Shown piece after piece: positions 33,498 through 42,766 of a DNA stretch of 64,000 nt (position 1 is its first letter; each line of letters opens with the position of its first letter). The DNA comes from Bacteroidetes bacterium UBA3022. GTDB lineage: Bacteria; Bacteroidota; Bacteroidia; Chitinophagales; BACL12. The notes beneath the pieces are model-generated. The model was not told the DNA's origin. It worked only from the letters and a program-made list of their open reading frames with translations, and ran no database searches. Position numbers and translations under genes: made by a program. The DNA is taken from positions 35,659 to 99,658 of the forward strand of contig DDYY01000025.1 in assembly GCA_002346225.1 (NCBI GenBank). The letters are read 5' to 3'.

Positions 33498-35039
33498 ATG
33501 ACTGAAAAGATTCTGATAATAGATTTCGGTTCTCAGTACACCCAGCTGATTGCTCGGAGGGTCAGAGAGTTGAATGTATACAGTGAGATTGTTCCCTGCA
33601 ATCATTTACCGGCCATCACGGATGATATCAAGGGTATCATTTTATCCGGAAGCCCGTTTTCGGTAACAGCTCCGCAACTTCCCGATTTCGACTATGCCGC
33701 CATTGCTCAGCAAAGACCATTGCTGGGTGTTTGCTTCGGTGCCCAGTATATTGCGCAAACCCATGGTGGGAAGGTTGCACCTTCTTCCAAGCGGGAATAC
33801 GGGCGGGCATTTCTCCATCTAACAGAAAAGGAAAACCCCTTGTTTTACGGAGTCAATGACGAAAGCCAGGTATGGATGAGTCACAGCGATACGGTCATGG
33901 AAATTCCTCCGGGATTTCATGTTACAGCTAAAACAGCCAGTATCGACGTGGCGGCTTTCAGCAGCGACCCGGGGGCAACGCATTTCCCCATCCATTGTAT
34001 ACAGTTCCACCCCGAAGTAACCCATACCACGGAAGGACTTGCGATACTGAGCAACTTTGTTCACCGCATCTGCGGCTGCACCAACGCCTGGACACCGGAG
34101 TCTTTTGTCGAAGAAACAGTCAGCAACCTGCAAGCCACGCTGGGGAATGACAAAGTTGTGCTGGGCCTCTCCGGTGGGGTAGATTCATCTGTGGCTGCCA
34201 TACTCCTGCATCGCGCCATAGGAAAGCAATTGCATTGTATTTTCGTTAATAACGGTCTCCTGCGCAAGAATGAGTTCGACGAAGTGCTCCATACCTATGA
34301 GGACATGGGCTTGAATGTAAAGGGTGTAGATGCGTCTGACGCTTTTCTGGACGCACTTGCCGGTGTCGCCGACCCGGAGCAAAAAAGAAAAATCATCGGA
34401 AGGGTTTTCATAGAAGTATTCGACCGCGAGGCACATACCATCGAAGAGGTAAAGTGGCTGGCACAGGGAACCATTTATCCGGATGTCATAGAATCCATAT
34501 CTGTCCACGGACCTTCCGCTACTATCAAATCACACCACAATGTGGGCGGATTACCCGAAAAGCTGCACCTGAAAGTCATTGAGCCGCTGCGCTTCCTGTT
34601 CAAGGATGAGGTAAGAAAAGTGGGTGCCGCCATGGACCTGAAACCTGCATTGCTGAACCGTCACCCTTTTCCCGGGCCGGGTCTTGCCATCCGCATTATT
34701 GGAGATATAACTCCCGAGAAGGTGCGCATTCTGCAGGAAGCAGATGCCATTTATATCGGTCATCTCAAGCGTTCGGGCTGGTACGATAAAGTGTGGCAGG
34801 CCGGTGCCGTGCTGCTGCCGGTGCAAACCGTAGGCGTGATGGGCGACGAACGGACATATGAAAACGTCGTAGCCCTGCGTTGTGTAAACTCAACAGATGG
34901 AATGACAGCCGACTGGAGCCACCTGCCCCACGAGTTACTGGGAACCATATCATCTGATATTATTAACCATGTGAAAGGAATTAATCGTGTTGTTTACGAC
35001 ATCAGCTCCAAACCACCTGCTACCATTGAATGGGAATAA
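33498..35039 (+). CDS. guaA: GMP synthase (glutamine-hydrolysing)
   Basis: A 513-residue enzyme amidating XMP to GMP. The class I glutaminase domain (~1-190) has LIIDFGSQYTQLIARRV, nucleophile Cys in GVCFGAQYIAQTHGG and His/Glu in FHPEVTHT. The ATP pyrophosphatase domain has LSGGVDSSVAA (P loop) and the C-terminal dimerisation/XMP part has HPFPGPGLAIRIIGDIT and ends KPPATIEWE. The ATG at 33498 is used; a TTG two codons upstream is inside the -7-like box. Cytoplasmic purine biosynthesis. The lipoprotein gene downstream overlaps its end by 14 bases, so the two are co-transcribed. Confidence 0.97.
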   Translation: MTEKILIIDFGSQYTQLIARRVRELNVYSEIVPCNHLPAITDDIKGIILSGSPFSVTAPQLPDFDYAAIAQQRPLLGVCFGAQYIAQTHGGKVAPSSKREYGRAFLHLTEKENPLFYGVNDESQVWMSHSDTVMEIPPGFHVTAKTASIDVAAFSSDPGATHFPIHCIQFHPEVTHTTEGLAILSNFVHRICGCTNAWTPESFVEETVSNLQATLGNDKVVLGLSGGVDSSVAAILLHRAIGKQLHCIFVNNGLLRKNEFDEVLHTYEDMGLNVKGVDASDAFLDALAGVADPEQKRKIIGRVFIEVFDREAHTIEEVKWLAQGTIYPDVIESISVHGPSATIKSHHNVGGLPEKLHLKVIEPLRFLFKDEVRKVGAAMDLKPALLNRHPFPGPGLAIRIIGDITPEKVRILQEADAIYIGHLKRSGWYDKVWQAGAVLLPVQTVGVMGDERTYENVVALRCVNSTDGMTADWSHLPHELLGTISSDIINHVKGINRVVYDISSKPPATIEWE

Positions 35040-36327
35040 GACCTGGCTGCTGGCCATCGTACTGGGCATTACCATGTCCTCCTGTGGTTTCCTGCAGCAA
35101 TTATTTGGTGACCCCACTCCCGTTGTCGTAGAAAAAGAACCTGAAGAGGTCGATTCTACCGATGTGGTTGTGGTGCCGAAAGACACCATGCCGGTTATCA
35201 AGGAAAAAGAACAAACTCCATCCAAAACAGGGAAATGGGCAAAAAAAGACAGCTATACCCTATCGCTCATTTTGCCTTTTCACCTCGACGAAACGGAGCT
35301 GCGCACCCTTCTGGGTCAGGAGAATATCACCGGCATGCAGAACCTTGCCAGCCTGGAATTCTACGAAGGCTCCATGATGGCGGCGGATGTTCTGGAACGC
35401 ATGGGCATAAGACTGAAAATCAATGTCTACGACGATTACCGCGATGAAAGTAAGCTGATGGACATCCTCACCACCATGCCAAAATCGGATGTAGTGGTAG
35501 GTCCGGTGTTTACGAAGGAACTCGCTGTGGCTGCGGAATGGGGACTGGAAAATGAAACCTTTGTGGTTTCTCCGTTTTCTCCCTCTTCCAATATTACACG
35601 GGAGAACCCCTTCTTCATCATGGCCAACAGCACCCTGCATACGCAGATGACCGCGCTCATCAAAGCTGTAGATAAGGAAAAAGATAACCTCAACTGGATT
35701 GTAGTGGGAAGACCAGAAGCAGACAGCATGCTCATCGCTACATTCGAAGCCGCTTATCCCCTTGCAGGCAACGGCAGTTACCGCCCTTCCCTCAAGGTGG
35801 TCAACAGCACCGACAACATTCAGGATTTTTTGATTAAGGGCAAAAACAATTTTATTTTTCTCGCCTCCATCGATGAATTATTTGTCAATGCGACGATGCG
35901 CAAGGTATCACTCCTCTCCGACCAGTATGATCTGGAAATCGGGGGGCTGCCTCCCTTACTGGATATGGAATCGCTGTCGCTCGATTATTTTGAAAAACTG
36001 AAGTTTCACTATCCGGCGTCCTACTGGGTGAATCCGCTCTCTCCCAAACGCAACAGCTTCAAAGATGCCTTCAAGGAAATATACAATTCTGCACCGACAG
36101 ACTATACCATGCTGGGTTATGACCTGACACTGTACATGGGATATTTGCTGCAATACGGTGGGCCTTATCTTCCTGAAGGTTTCCGCTTACCCGCGCCTGC
36201 CGGAGACATGCTGTACAGGTATGAATTTGCACCACGGTCCATTGAATCGGAGACGGACTTCTTTGAAAACAAGAATGTGAGCATACTGCGCTTCGACAAC
36301 TACCGCTTCGAGCGCATCAACGATTAA
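35026..36327 (+). CDS. Lipoprotein with periplasmic-binding (LppC/ABC-substrate-binding-like) fold
   Basis: A ~433-residue lipoprotein. No ATG precedes the signal region in this frame: the first ATG (35074) is inside the lipobox. A TTG at 35026 gives a compact signal NKTWLLAIVLGITMSSC with lipobox TMSSC; a GTG at 34987 would lengthen the n-region. A Pro/Glu/Lys-rich linker follows, then a type I periplasmic-binding-protein-like body: LSLILPFHLDE, YEGSMMAADVLERMGI, KLMDILTTMPKSDVVVGPVF, FVVSPFSPSSN, and YTMLGYDLTLYMGYLL. This resembles Bacteroidota proteins of the LppC/LpoA or branched-chain amino-acid-binding type. Ligand unknown. Overlaps guaA by 14 bases; stop abuts the stop of the speA-type gene. 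Confidence 0.7.
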   Translation: MNGNKTWLLAIVLGITMSSCGFLQQLFGDPTPVVVEKEPEEVDSTDVVVVPKDTMPVIKEKEQTPSKTGKWAKKDSYTLSLILPFHLDETELRTLLGQENITGMQNLASLEFYEGSMMAADVLERMGIRLKINVYDDYRDESKLMDILTTMPKSDVVVGPVFTKELAVAAEWGLENETFVVSPFSPSSNITRENPFFIMANSTLHTQMTALIKAVDKEKDNLNWIVVGRPEADSMLIATFEAAYPLAGNGSYRPSLKVVNSTDNIQDFLIKGKNNFIFLASIDELFVNATMRKVSLLSDQYDLEIGGLPPLLDMESLSLDYFEKLKFHYPASYWVNPLSPKRNSFKDAFKEIYNSAPTDYTMLGYDLTLYMGYLLQYGGPYLPEGFRLPAPAGDMLYRYEFAPRSIESETDFFENKNVSILRFDNYRFERIND

Positions 36328-37728
36328 TTACTCCATCTTGTCGTAACCCAGTATGTCGAGCATAGCATCTACCTGTTGTGCAGGCGCAAACTCTTCAAAA
36401 CTCAGTGTACCATCGCCGTTCTTCTGAATGAGTATATGCTGAGGGGATGGAATAAGACAATGCTTGATGCCTCCGTAACCTGAAATACTCTCCTGGTAGG
36501 CCCCTGTATGGAAAAATCCAATGTATAAGGGTCCGGAAAGGTCAATCCGCGGCATGTACACCTCATTGGTGTGGGCTTCCGAATTATAGTAATCCATCTG
36601 GTCGCAGCTCAATCCGCCGATATTGACCCGTTGCACCTCACCACTCCATTTGTTGACAGGCATCAGGATAAACCGCGCGTTGATGCCCCATGCATCGGGC
36701 ATGGTGGTCATCAGAGAGTTGTCTATCATATACCAGCGTTCGCTGTCGTTCTGTTGTTTCTCAGCAAGCACTGAAAAAATATGAGCGCCGCTCTCTGCCA
36801 CGGTGAAACTGCCGAACTCCGTAAAAATATCAGGCGTAGGTACACCTTCCTGCTCACAGGTACTCTGCACCTTGCTGATGATTTCGTGGACCATATAGTT
36901 ATAGTCGTATTCGAATCCCAGGGAATTGCGGACAGGGAAACCACCGCCAATATTCAATGCCGTCAGGTCTTCACAGACTTTTCTGAGTTCGCAGTAGACC
37001 TTCAAAGACTTGGTGAGCTCATTCCAGTAGTAGATGTCATCGCGAATTCCGCTGTTGATGAAGAAATGCAGCATGCGCAGTTTAAACTTCGGATTGGGCT
37101 GCACATACTCTTCATAAAAACTCTTGATCTCTGAATAGCGGATACCCAGCCTGGAGGTGTACAACTGAAATTCCGGTTGTTCTTCAGCGGCTATGCGTAT
37201 ACCGATGTTAACCTCGTTGATGATACGGTCATCGTATTCTTTCAGTTCTTCCTTGTTGTCGAGAACTGGTATGATATTGAAACCGAGATTCGCCAGCTTG
37301 GAAATGCGCTGGGTATAAACATTTGTTTTGAATCCGTTACAAATTATATACGTATTTTTTGTAATGCGTTTATTGAGATACAGGCGCTCAACAATATCTA
37401 TATCATATGCCGATGAAGTCTCGAGATGAATATCATTGCGCAGTGCCTCATCGAGCACGTGCGCGAAATGAGAACTTTTGGTGCAGTAGCAGTAATAATA
37501 CTTGCCGTTGTAATCCAGCTCATCTATGGCATCGCTGAACCACTTCTTGGCCTTCTGTATCTGCTGAGAGATTTTAGGAAGGTAGGTGATGCGCAGCGGG
37601 GTGCCGTATTCTTCAATGAGGTCCTTGAGGGGAATGTTGTTAAAGTACAACCAGTTGTTTTTGACTTCGAATCCATCTTGTGGAAAATAGAAGGTCTGGC
37701 GGATCAAGTCGAGATATGTATTCTTCAA
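36328..37728 (-). CDS. speA: Arginine decarboxylase, short Bacteroidota type
   Basis: A 466-residue fold-III PLP decarboxylase. The PLP lysine is Lys84 (YYCYCTKSSHFAHVL), LNIGGGFPVRNSLGFEYDY is the glycine phosphate-binding loop, and the C-terminal barrel carries GFFHTGAYQESISGYGG, which holds active-site residues. The length is much shorter than E. coli SpeA (over 600) and close to the form annotated as biosynthetic arginine decarboxylase in Flavobacteriia; ornithine or diaminopimelate decarboxylase are alternatives. Expected reaction: arginine to agmatine and CO2, for polyamines. It diverges from arginase and argS across 69 bases, which supports arginine as substrate. Confidence 0.8.
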   Translation of the reverse strand: MKNTYLDLIRQTFYFPQDGFEVKNNWLYFNNIPLKDLIEEYGTPLRITYLPKISQQIQKAKKWFSDAIDELDYNGKYYYCYCTKSSHFAHVLDEALRNDIHLETSSAYDIDIVERLYLNKRITKNTYIICNGFKTNVYTQRISKLANLGFNIIPVLDNKEELKEYDDRIINEVNIGIRIAAEEQPEFQLYTSRLGIRYSEIKSFYEEYVQPNPKFKLRMLHFFINSGIRDDIYYWNELTKSLKVYCELRKVCEDLTALNIGGGFPVRNSLGFEYDYNYMVHEIISKVQSTCEQEGVPTPDIFTEFGSFTVAESGAHIFSVLAEKQQNDSERWYMIDNSLMTTMPDAWGINARFILMPVNKWSGEVQRVNIGGLSCDQMDYYNSEAHTNEVYMPRIDLSGPLYIGFFHTGAYQESISGYGGIKHCLIPSPQHILIQKNGDGTLSFEEFAPAQQVDAMLDILGYDKME

Positions 37729-37748
37729 TGTTGACGGTTATAATGGAA

Positions 37749-37756
37749 TAAAGGTA
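37749..37756 (-). promoter_or_regulatory. Candidate -7 box (TACCTTTA) for the arginine decarboxylase gene
   Basis: Minus-strand TACCTTTA, one base from the consensus, 20 bases before the ATG at 37728. Confidence 0.35.
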
Positions 37757-37782
37757 CACTTCTAATCAAAGGGTAAAAATAA

Positions 37783-37790
37783 TAACTTTG
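37783..37790 (+). promoter_or_regulatory. Candidate -7 box (TAACTTTG) for arginase-argS
   Basis: Exact TAnnTTTG match seven bases before the ATG at 37798; it shares the 69-base divergent region with the decarboxylase promoter. Confidence 0.45.
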
Positions 37791-37797
37791 CGACTAT

Positions 37798-38751
37798 ATG
37801 TCAGCAATCAGGATTATATCAGCCTCCAGTGAATTAGGTGCCGGCACACGCGGGTCTTCACTGGGATTTTCTGCCATGCGCGCAGCAGCATGGAACAAGG
37901 GAAGCGACTATTTCACCCATCACCCTCCCACCGTGCTGCCTGTCTTTAACGAAATCATCCTCGACCGTCCCTCCTCTCCTTATAATGACCGTATCAGATA
38001 CATCGTTCAAACCTGCGAAATTATCGCGCAGGCTGTTGGTGAAACTATCCAAAACGGCGATTTCCCACTCGTAATTTCTGCGGATCATAGCAATGCCGCC
38101 GGTACTATTTCCGGATTGAAAATGGCGCATCCCGATAAAAAACTGGGCATAGTATGGATTGATGCACATGCCGATTTACACTCCCCCTATTCCACTCCTT
38201 CCGGCAACGTACACGGCATGCCCCTGGGTGCTGTTACAGCACTGGACAATAAACCCTACCAGATCAATTATCCCGAACAGGAAGTTGTGGAAGCTTGGGA
38301 GCAATTGAAAAATATCGGAAACATAACTCCCAAAGTCGACTTCAAAGACATTGTTCTTATTGCTGCCCGGGATATGGAAAAAGCGGAAAGATTCATACTG
38401 AAGCAACACAAGATTCCGAATTTCACTGTGCAAAAAGTGCGGGAATCGGGCGTGGATGCTATTGTTAAAAAAGCCCTTGCGCACCTGGAAGACTGCGAAT
38501 GTATCTACGTTTCGTTTGATGTCGACAGTCTGGATGCCGATATTTCAAAAGGCACCGGAACGCCTGTTAAAAGCGGTCTTACTACCAGCGAAGCCCATCA
38601 GCTCATGAAGGCATTCGGCCGGCAGAAAAAAGTTTGCTGCATGGAAATTACCGAAGTGAATCCCACACTGGATAACAAGAAAAACCTGATGGCAGAAATC
38701 GCATTGGAATTACTGGAAGATGTCTCTGTCGTTATAGAAAGCCGTTTATGA
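37798..38751 (+). CDS. rocF: Arginase (ureohydrolase family)
   Basis: A 317-residue binuclear-manganese ureohydrolase. Metal ligands are in SADHSN, WIDAHADLHSP and SFDVDSLDADIS, and the substrate loop STPSGNVHGMPLG has the Ser-Gly-Asn-x-His pattern of true arginases rather than agmatinases. The first ligand motif is SADHS in place of the common GGDHS. It hydrolyses arginine to ornithine and urea in the cytoplasm; formimidoylglutamase or agmatinase are less likely. It overlaps argS by four bases (ATGA) and diverges from the arginine decarboxylase gene. Confidence 0.85.
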   Translation: MSAIRIISASSELGAGTRGSSLGFSAMRAAAWNKGSDYFTHHPPTVLPVFNEIILDRPSSPYNDRIRYIVQTCEIIAQAVGETIQNGDFPLVISADHSNAAGTISGLKMAHPDKKLGIVWIDAHADLHSPYSTPSGNVHGMPLGAVTALDNKPYQINYPEQEVVEAWEQLKNIGNITPKVDFKDIVLIAARDMEKAERFILKQHKIPNFTVQKVRESGVDAIVKKALAHLEDCECIYVSFDVDSLDADISKGTGTPVKSGLTTSEAHQLMKAFGRQKKVCCMEITEVNPTLDNKKNLMAEIALELLEDVSVVIESRL

Positions 38752-40517
38752 ATTACCTACAACCTATTCAGGAAGCCATTAGCAATGGCATTGCTGCCTT
38801 ATACCAATTGGAAATTCCCGCCGATGAGATTCGATTCGACCCCACTCCGCCGGAATTTGAAGGAGAGTATACCTATGTTGTCTTCCCCCTGCTGAAGGCC
38901 AGCAAGAAGAACCCCATGCAGACTGCAGAGGAACTGGGGCAATACCTGCTTGAACACCAAAACAGCGTTGCCCGCTTTAATGTGGTGAAGGGATTTCTGA
39001 ACATCAGTTTTAAATCCGATTTCTGGACCAGTATTCTCTACCAGCTCCGCACAGAACAGCCATGGTTGTCACCTGCCCGCAGCGGCAAGAAGATTGTGCT
39101 GGAATACTGCGGCCCCAATACCAATAAGCCCCTGCACCTGGGTCATATCCGCAACATGCTGCTAGGTTACTCCATTTCTAAAATACAGGCTGCGGCGGGA
39201 AATGATGTACATCGCGTCAATATTTACAACGACAGAGGTATCGCCATCTGTAAATCCATGGTGGCCTACCAGCGGAAAGGAAACAATGCCACACCGACTA
39301 CAACCGGCACCAAGGGCGATCACTTTGTGGGCCACTATTATGTTACCTATTCCAACTTACTGGACGAAGAGGTGCGCACCCTGATGGCCGGGGGCATGAG
39401 CAAGGAAGAAGCCGAAAAAAAAGCGCCTGTTTACCTCGAGGCAGTGAGGATGTTGCAACAGTGGGAAGCCGGCGACCCGGGAACGCTGGAGCTGTGGCAG
39501 ACCATGAACGGATGGGTGTACGAAGGCTTTAACCAGACATTCGAAAGGCTGGGTGTCGATTTTGAAAAGGACTATCTCGAATCGGAACATTTCAGCAAGG
39601 GCCGCGATCTCGTATTGAAGGGTTTGGAGAAAGGATACTTTTTCCGCAAAGATGATGGCTCGGTGTGGGTAGACCTGACCGACAAAGGGCTGGACGAGAA
39701 AGTGCTACTCCGCAGCGATGGAACCAGCGTCTATATCACACAGGATATTGGCGTAGCCCACCAGCGCTACCTCGATTACCATATGGATGTATCGGCATAT
39801 GTCGTGGCGAACGAACAGGACTACCATTTTAAAGTACTCAAACTGGTACTCGAAAAACTGGGCGAACCCTATGCCGACGGTATCCATCACCTCAGCTATG
39901 GCATGGTCGATTTGCCGGAAGGGAAAATGAAAAGCCGAGAAGGAACCGTGGTGGATGCTGATGACCTTATGGACGAAATGGAGGCCAGCAGTCGCAGTTT
40001 TCTGGAGCAGTCAGACAAGCAACTTGATTTTTCCGAAGCAGAAAAAACAACCCTGTACCGGCAGGTTGGTCTGGCAGCACTGAAGTACTTCATTCTGCGG
40101 GTAGACCCCAAAAAGCGTATCCTTTTCAACCCTACGGAATCCATCGATTTGCAGGGCAATACAGGTCCTTTCATTCAATATACCTATGCCCGTATCAAAA
40201 GTGTCCTGAGCAAACTTTCCGATGAACCGGGCGGGAAGATGGCAGCTCCCGACAAGGATGAACTGGATCTCATAGTCACGCTTTCGAGGTACTATGCTAC
40301 CATTCAGGATGCGTCAGAGAACTGGTCGCCGGCAGAAATCGCTAATTATATCTATACCCTGGCCAGACAATTCAATAAATTCTACGCCGATCATTCCGTA
40401 TTGCATGCTGACACCCCGGAACAAAAACAGCTGCGCATACATCTGGCACATACAACCGGTGCTGTACTCGGGCATGGACTTGATTTATTGGGTATCGAAG
40501 CGCCGGAACGGATGTAG
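38748..40517 (+). CDS. argS: Arginyl-tRNA synthetase
   Basis: A 589-residue class I synthetase charging tRNA-Arg. The N-terminal Add1-like domain (~1-105) precedes the HIGH motif in TNKPLHLGHIRNMLLG. The KMSKS equivalent is GKMKSREGT. The C-terminal anticodon-binding DALR domain ends with the family's EAPERM terminus. INIYNDRGIAICKSM and QYTYARIKSVL are standard core segments. Its ATG overlaps the arginase stop, so tRNA charging and arginine breakdown genes are co-translated, which is notable. Cytoplasmic and essential. Confidence 0.97.
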   Translation: MNYLQPIQEAISNGIAALYQLEIPADEIRFDPTPPEFEGEYTYVVFPLLKASKKNPMQTAEELGQYLLEHQNSVARFNVVKGFLNISFKSDFWTSILYQLRTEQPWLSPARSGKKIVLEYCGPNTNKPLHLGHIRNMLLGYSISKIQAAAGNDVHRVNIYNDRGIAICKSMVAYQRKGNNATPTTTGTKGDHFVGHYYVTYSNLLDEEVRTLMAGGMSKEEAEKKAPVYLEAVRMLQQWEAGDPGTLELWQTMNGWVYEGFNQTFERLGVDFEKDYLESEHFSKGRDLVLKGLEKGYFFRKDDGSVWVDLTDKGLDEKVLLRSDGTSVYITQDIGVAHQRYLDYHMDVSAYVVANEQDYHFKVLKLVLEKLGEPYADGIHHLSYGMVDLPEGKMKSREGTVVDADDLMDEMEASSRSFLEQSDKQLDFSEAEKTTLYRQVGLAALKYFILRVDPKKRILFNPTESIDLQGNTGPFIQYTYARIKSVLSKLSDEPGGKMAAPDKDELDLIVTLSRYYATIQDASENWSPAEIANYIYTLARQFNKFYADHSVLHADTPEQKQLRIHLAHTTGAVLGHGLDLLGIEAPERM

Positions 40518-40618
40518 TTGCAGCTCCTGACAAAAAATGCTTGTGCCTCTTATAGGGAATGGATATTTTTATACCGATTCTCTGCGGGACAATCTTTTGT
40601 TGATTTCAAATTAATATT

Positions 40619-42739
40619 ATGAGATATATTGTTTTTTTTACTTTTTTATGGACCAGCTTGCTGCATGCGCAGGAAGGCATGTGGATTCCCTCCCTGCTCG
40701 AAGCCAATGAAGCAGAAATGCAGGAAATGGGATTTGAACTTACGGCAGCTGATGTCTACTCCGTGAACAACGGCAGTATGAAAGATGCTGTCCTGATTTT
40801 CGGCGGAGGCTGCACCGGTGAAGTAATCTCCGGAGAAGGACTGGTACTCACCAACCACCATTGCGGTTTCGGTTCCATTAACCGCCTGAGCAGCGTGGAA
40901 AACAACTACCTGAGAGATGGATTCTGGGCAAGTAATCAGAAGGCGGAAATCCCTGCTCCGGGTCTTCAGGTGACTTTTATTGTGCGCATTGATGACGTTA
41001 CCGATGCCGTCAGGCAAGACCTGGATACTGATACAGACAACACCAAAATTATTGAACAGCGTATAGATTCCCTTACCAGGATGGCTACCGATGGCACCCA
41101 TTACGACGCTTCGGTGAAGTCCTTTTATTATGGAAATAAATACTATATGTTTATTACCGAGACCTTCACAGATATTCGGCTGGTGGGCACTCCTCCCCGC
41201 TCCATCGGCGAATTTGGGGGTGAAACGGATAACTGGATATGGCCCCGGCATACCGGCGACTTCAGCATGTGGCGCATTTATGCCAATGCCGATAACCGAC
41301 CTGCCGACTACGACCCTGCGAATAGACCTTATCAACCACGCTATTATTTTCCTGTCAGCCTCGATGGCATCCAGGAAGGCGACTTCACCATGGTGTTCGG
41401 GTTTCCGGGAAGAACACAGGAATACCTTCCCGTGCAGGCCATCACCAACATAGCATTGGAAAGCAATCCCGATAAGGTAGCCTTGCGGGAAATCCGCATC
41501 CGCACGATGGAAAAATACATGCGCGGTAATGATACCCTCACACTGATGTACGCCAGCAAGACAAAAAATCTTGCTAACGCCTACAAGAAATGGCAGGGAG
41601 AAAGTCTGGGATTGAAAGCCAACGATGCTTTTGCTAAAAAACGACAGTTTGAACACGCTTTTGAGATGTGGGCGCGCGACAGCAAATACGCGGGTGTTAC
41701 GCAGCGGCTCAATACACTGCACAGTCAGCTGACCAATTACAACAGAGCGACAGACTACACCCTGGAAGGTGTCCTGGGAATCGAAGCAGTGCGGTATGCT
41801 TATAATTATCGCAACCTGTCTGCCCTGCTTGCCGATAGCAACAGCACCGAAGATGCTATTGTCAAGGAGGTAGAAAAGCTCAGCGCCGGTGTAGACGACT
41901 ATTTTGCGAATTACCATATTCCGTTGGACAGGGAGGTGTTTCCCCTGCTGCTGGAAAAAATTTACATGGATGTAGACAGCTCTCTGCAACCTGTTTGGTT
42001 CAGGGAACAGGCGGTCCGCTACAATAAAAACTTTGCCACCTGGGCCAATGCAGTGTACAACAGCAGTGGCCTGGTGAGTGCTGCCGGAACCCACCAATTG
42101 CTGGAGGCCATCCGTCGGGGCGACAGGAATGCACTGAAATCAGACCCCATCTACCAGCTGTTTGATGCATTTTATACCACGTATAAAACCATGCAGGCAA
42201 CAGCACTGGAACCGGTTCAGGAAATGATAGAACGCGAAATGAGTCTGTATATGGAAGGCATCATCCAAAGTAAACTCAAGGACAGGATTTATCCTGATGC
42301 CAATTCTACATTGCGCGTAGCCTATGGTAAAGTGAGTGGTTACACACCCCGCAACGGAGTATACTATATTCCGCAGACTACCCACGTAGGTATCCTGGAA
42401 AAATATAAGGACGGTGATGAAGAATTTGATGTTCCGGACGCTCTGCTTGAATTGATGGAAGCAGGCGATTTCGGCAGGTACGCGCTGCCCAACGGAGAAT
42501 TACCTGTGGCATTCCTGGCTTCGAACCACACTACCGGCGGCAACAGCGGCAGCCCTGTGCTCAACGCAAAAGGGGAACTGATAGGCACCAACTTCGACCG
42601 CGTATGGGAAGGTACCATGAGTGACCTGAACTACGATTTTTCAAGATGCCGTAATATCAGCGTCGACATCCGCTACACCCTGTTTATTGTGGAGCACCTG
42701 GGCAAAGCAGAATGGCTTATAGACGAAATATTGAAATAA
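40619..42739 (+). CDS. S46 family dipeptidyl-peptidase, DPP11-like
   Basis: A 706-residue exported serine peptidase (signal peptide FFTFLWTSLLHAQ). The catalytic His is in VLTNHHCGFGSINRL, the Ser in TTGGNSGSPVLNAKGEL, and the Asp probably in the segment around ETDNWIWPRHTGDFSM. The residue two after Phe in NFDRVWEG is Arg; in Porphyromonas enzymes an Arg here marks DPP11 (cleaves after Asp/Glu dipeptides), a Gly marks DPP7. The subtype rests on that one position. It would release dipeptides from oligopeptides in the periplasm for uptake, fitting a proteolytic lifestyle. Stands alone, with 100 bases upstream. Confidence 0.88.
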   Translation: MRYIVFFTFLWTSLLHAQEGMWIPSLLEANEAEMQEMGFELTAADVYSVNNGSMKDAVLIFGGGCTGEVISGEGLVLTNHHCGFGSINRLSSVENNYLRDGFWASNQKAEIPAPGLQVTFIVRIDDVTDAVRQDLDTDTDNTKIIEQRIDSLTRMATDGTHYDASVKSFYYGNKYYMFITETFTDIRLVGTPPRSIGEFGGETDNWIWPRHTGDFSMWRIYANADNRPADYDPANRPYQPRYYFPVSLDGIQEGDFTMVFGFPGRTQEYLPVQAITNIALESNPDKVALREIRIRTMEKYMRGNDTLTLMYASKTKNLANAYKKWQGESLGLKANDAFAKKRQFEHAFEMWARDSKYAGVTQRLNTLHSQLTNYNRATDYTLEGVLGIEAVRYAYNYRNLSALLADSNSTEDAIVKEVEKLSAGVDDYFANYHIPLDREVFPLLLEKIYMDVDSSLQPVWFREQAVRYNKNFATWANAVYNSSGLVSAAGTHQLLEAIRRGDRNALKSDPIYQLFDAFYTTYKTMQATALEPVQEMIEREMSLYMEGIIQSKLKDRIYPDANSTLRVAYGKVSGYTPRNGVYYIPQTTHVGILEKYKDGDEEFDVPDALLELMEAGDFGRYALPNGELPVAFLASNHTTGGNSGSPVLNAKGELIGTNFDRVWEGTMSDLNYDFSRCRNISVDIRYTLFIVEHLGKAEWLIDEILK

Positions 42740-42766
42740 TTAATATAATTAACGGATAATAACATC

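Noticed and set aside
33305..33505. 66-codon plus-strand open frame before guaA
   Set aside because: It crosses the repeat group and the guaA start, and has no recognisable features.
40646..42097. 483-codon open frame antisense to the S46 peptidase
   Set aside because: It has no family motifs and mirrors a real gene with signal peptide and catalytic residues; long antisense frames are expected in such codon-biased DNA.
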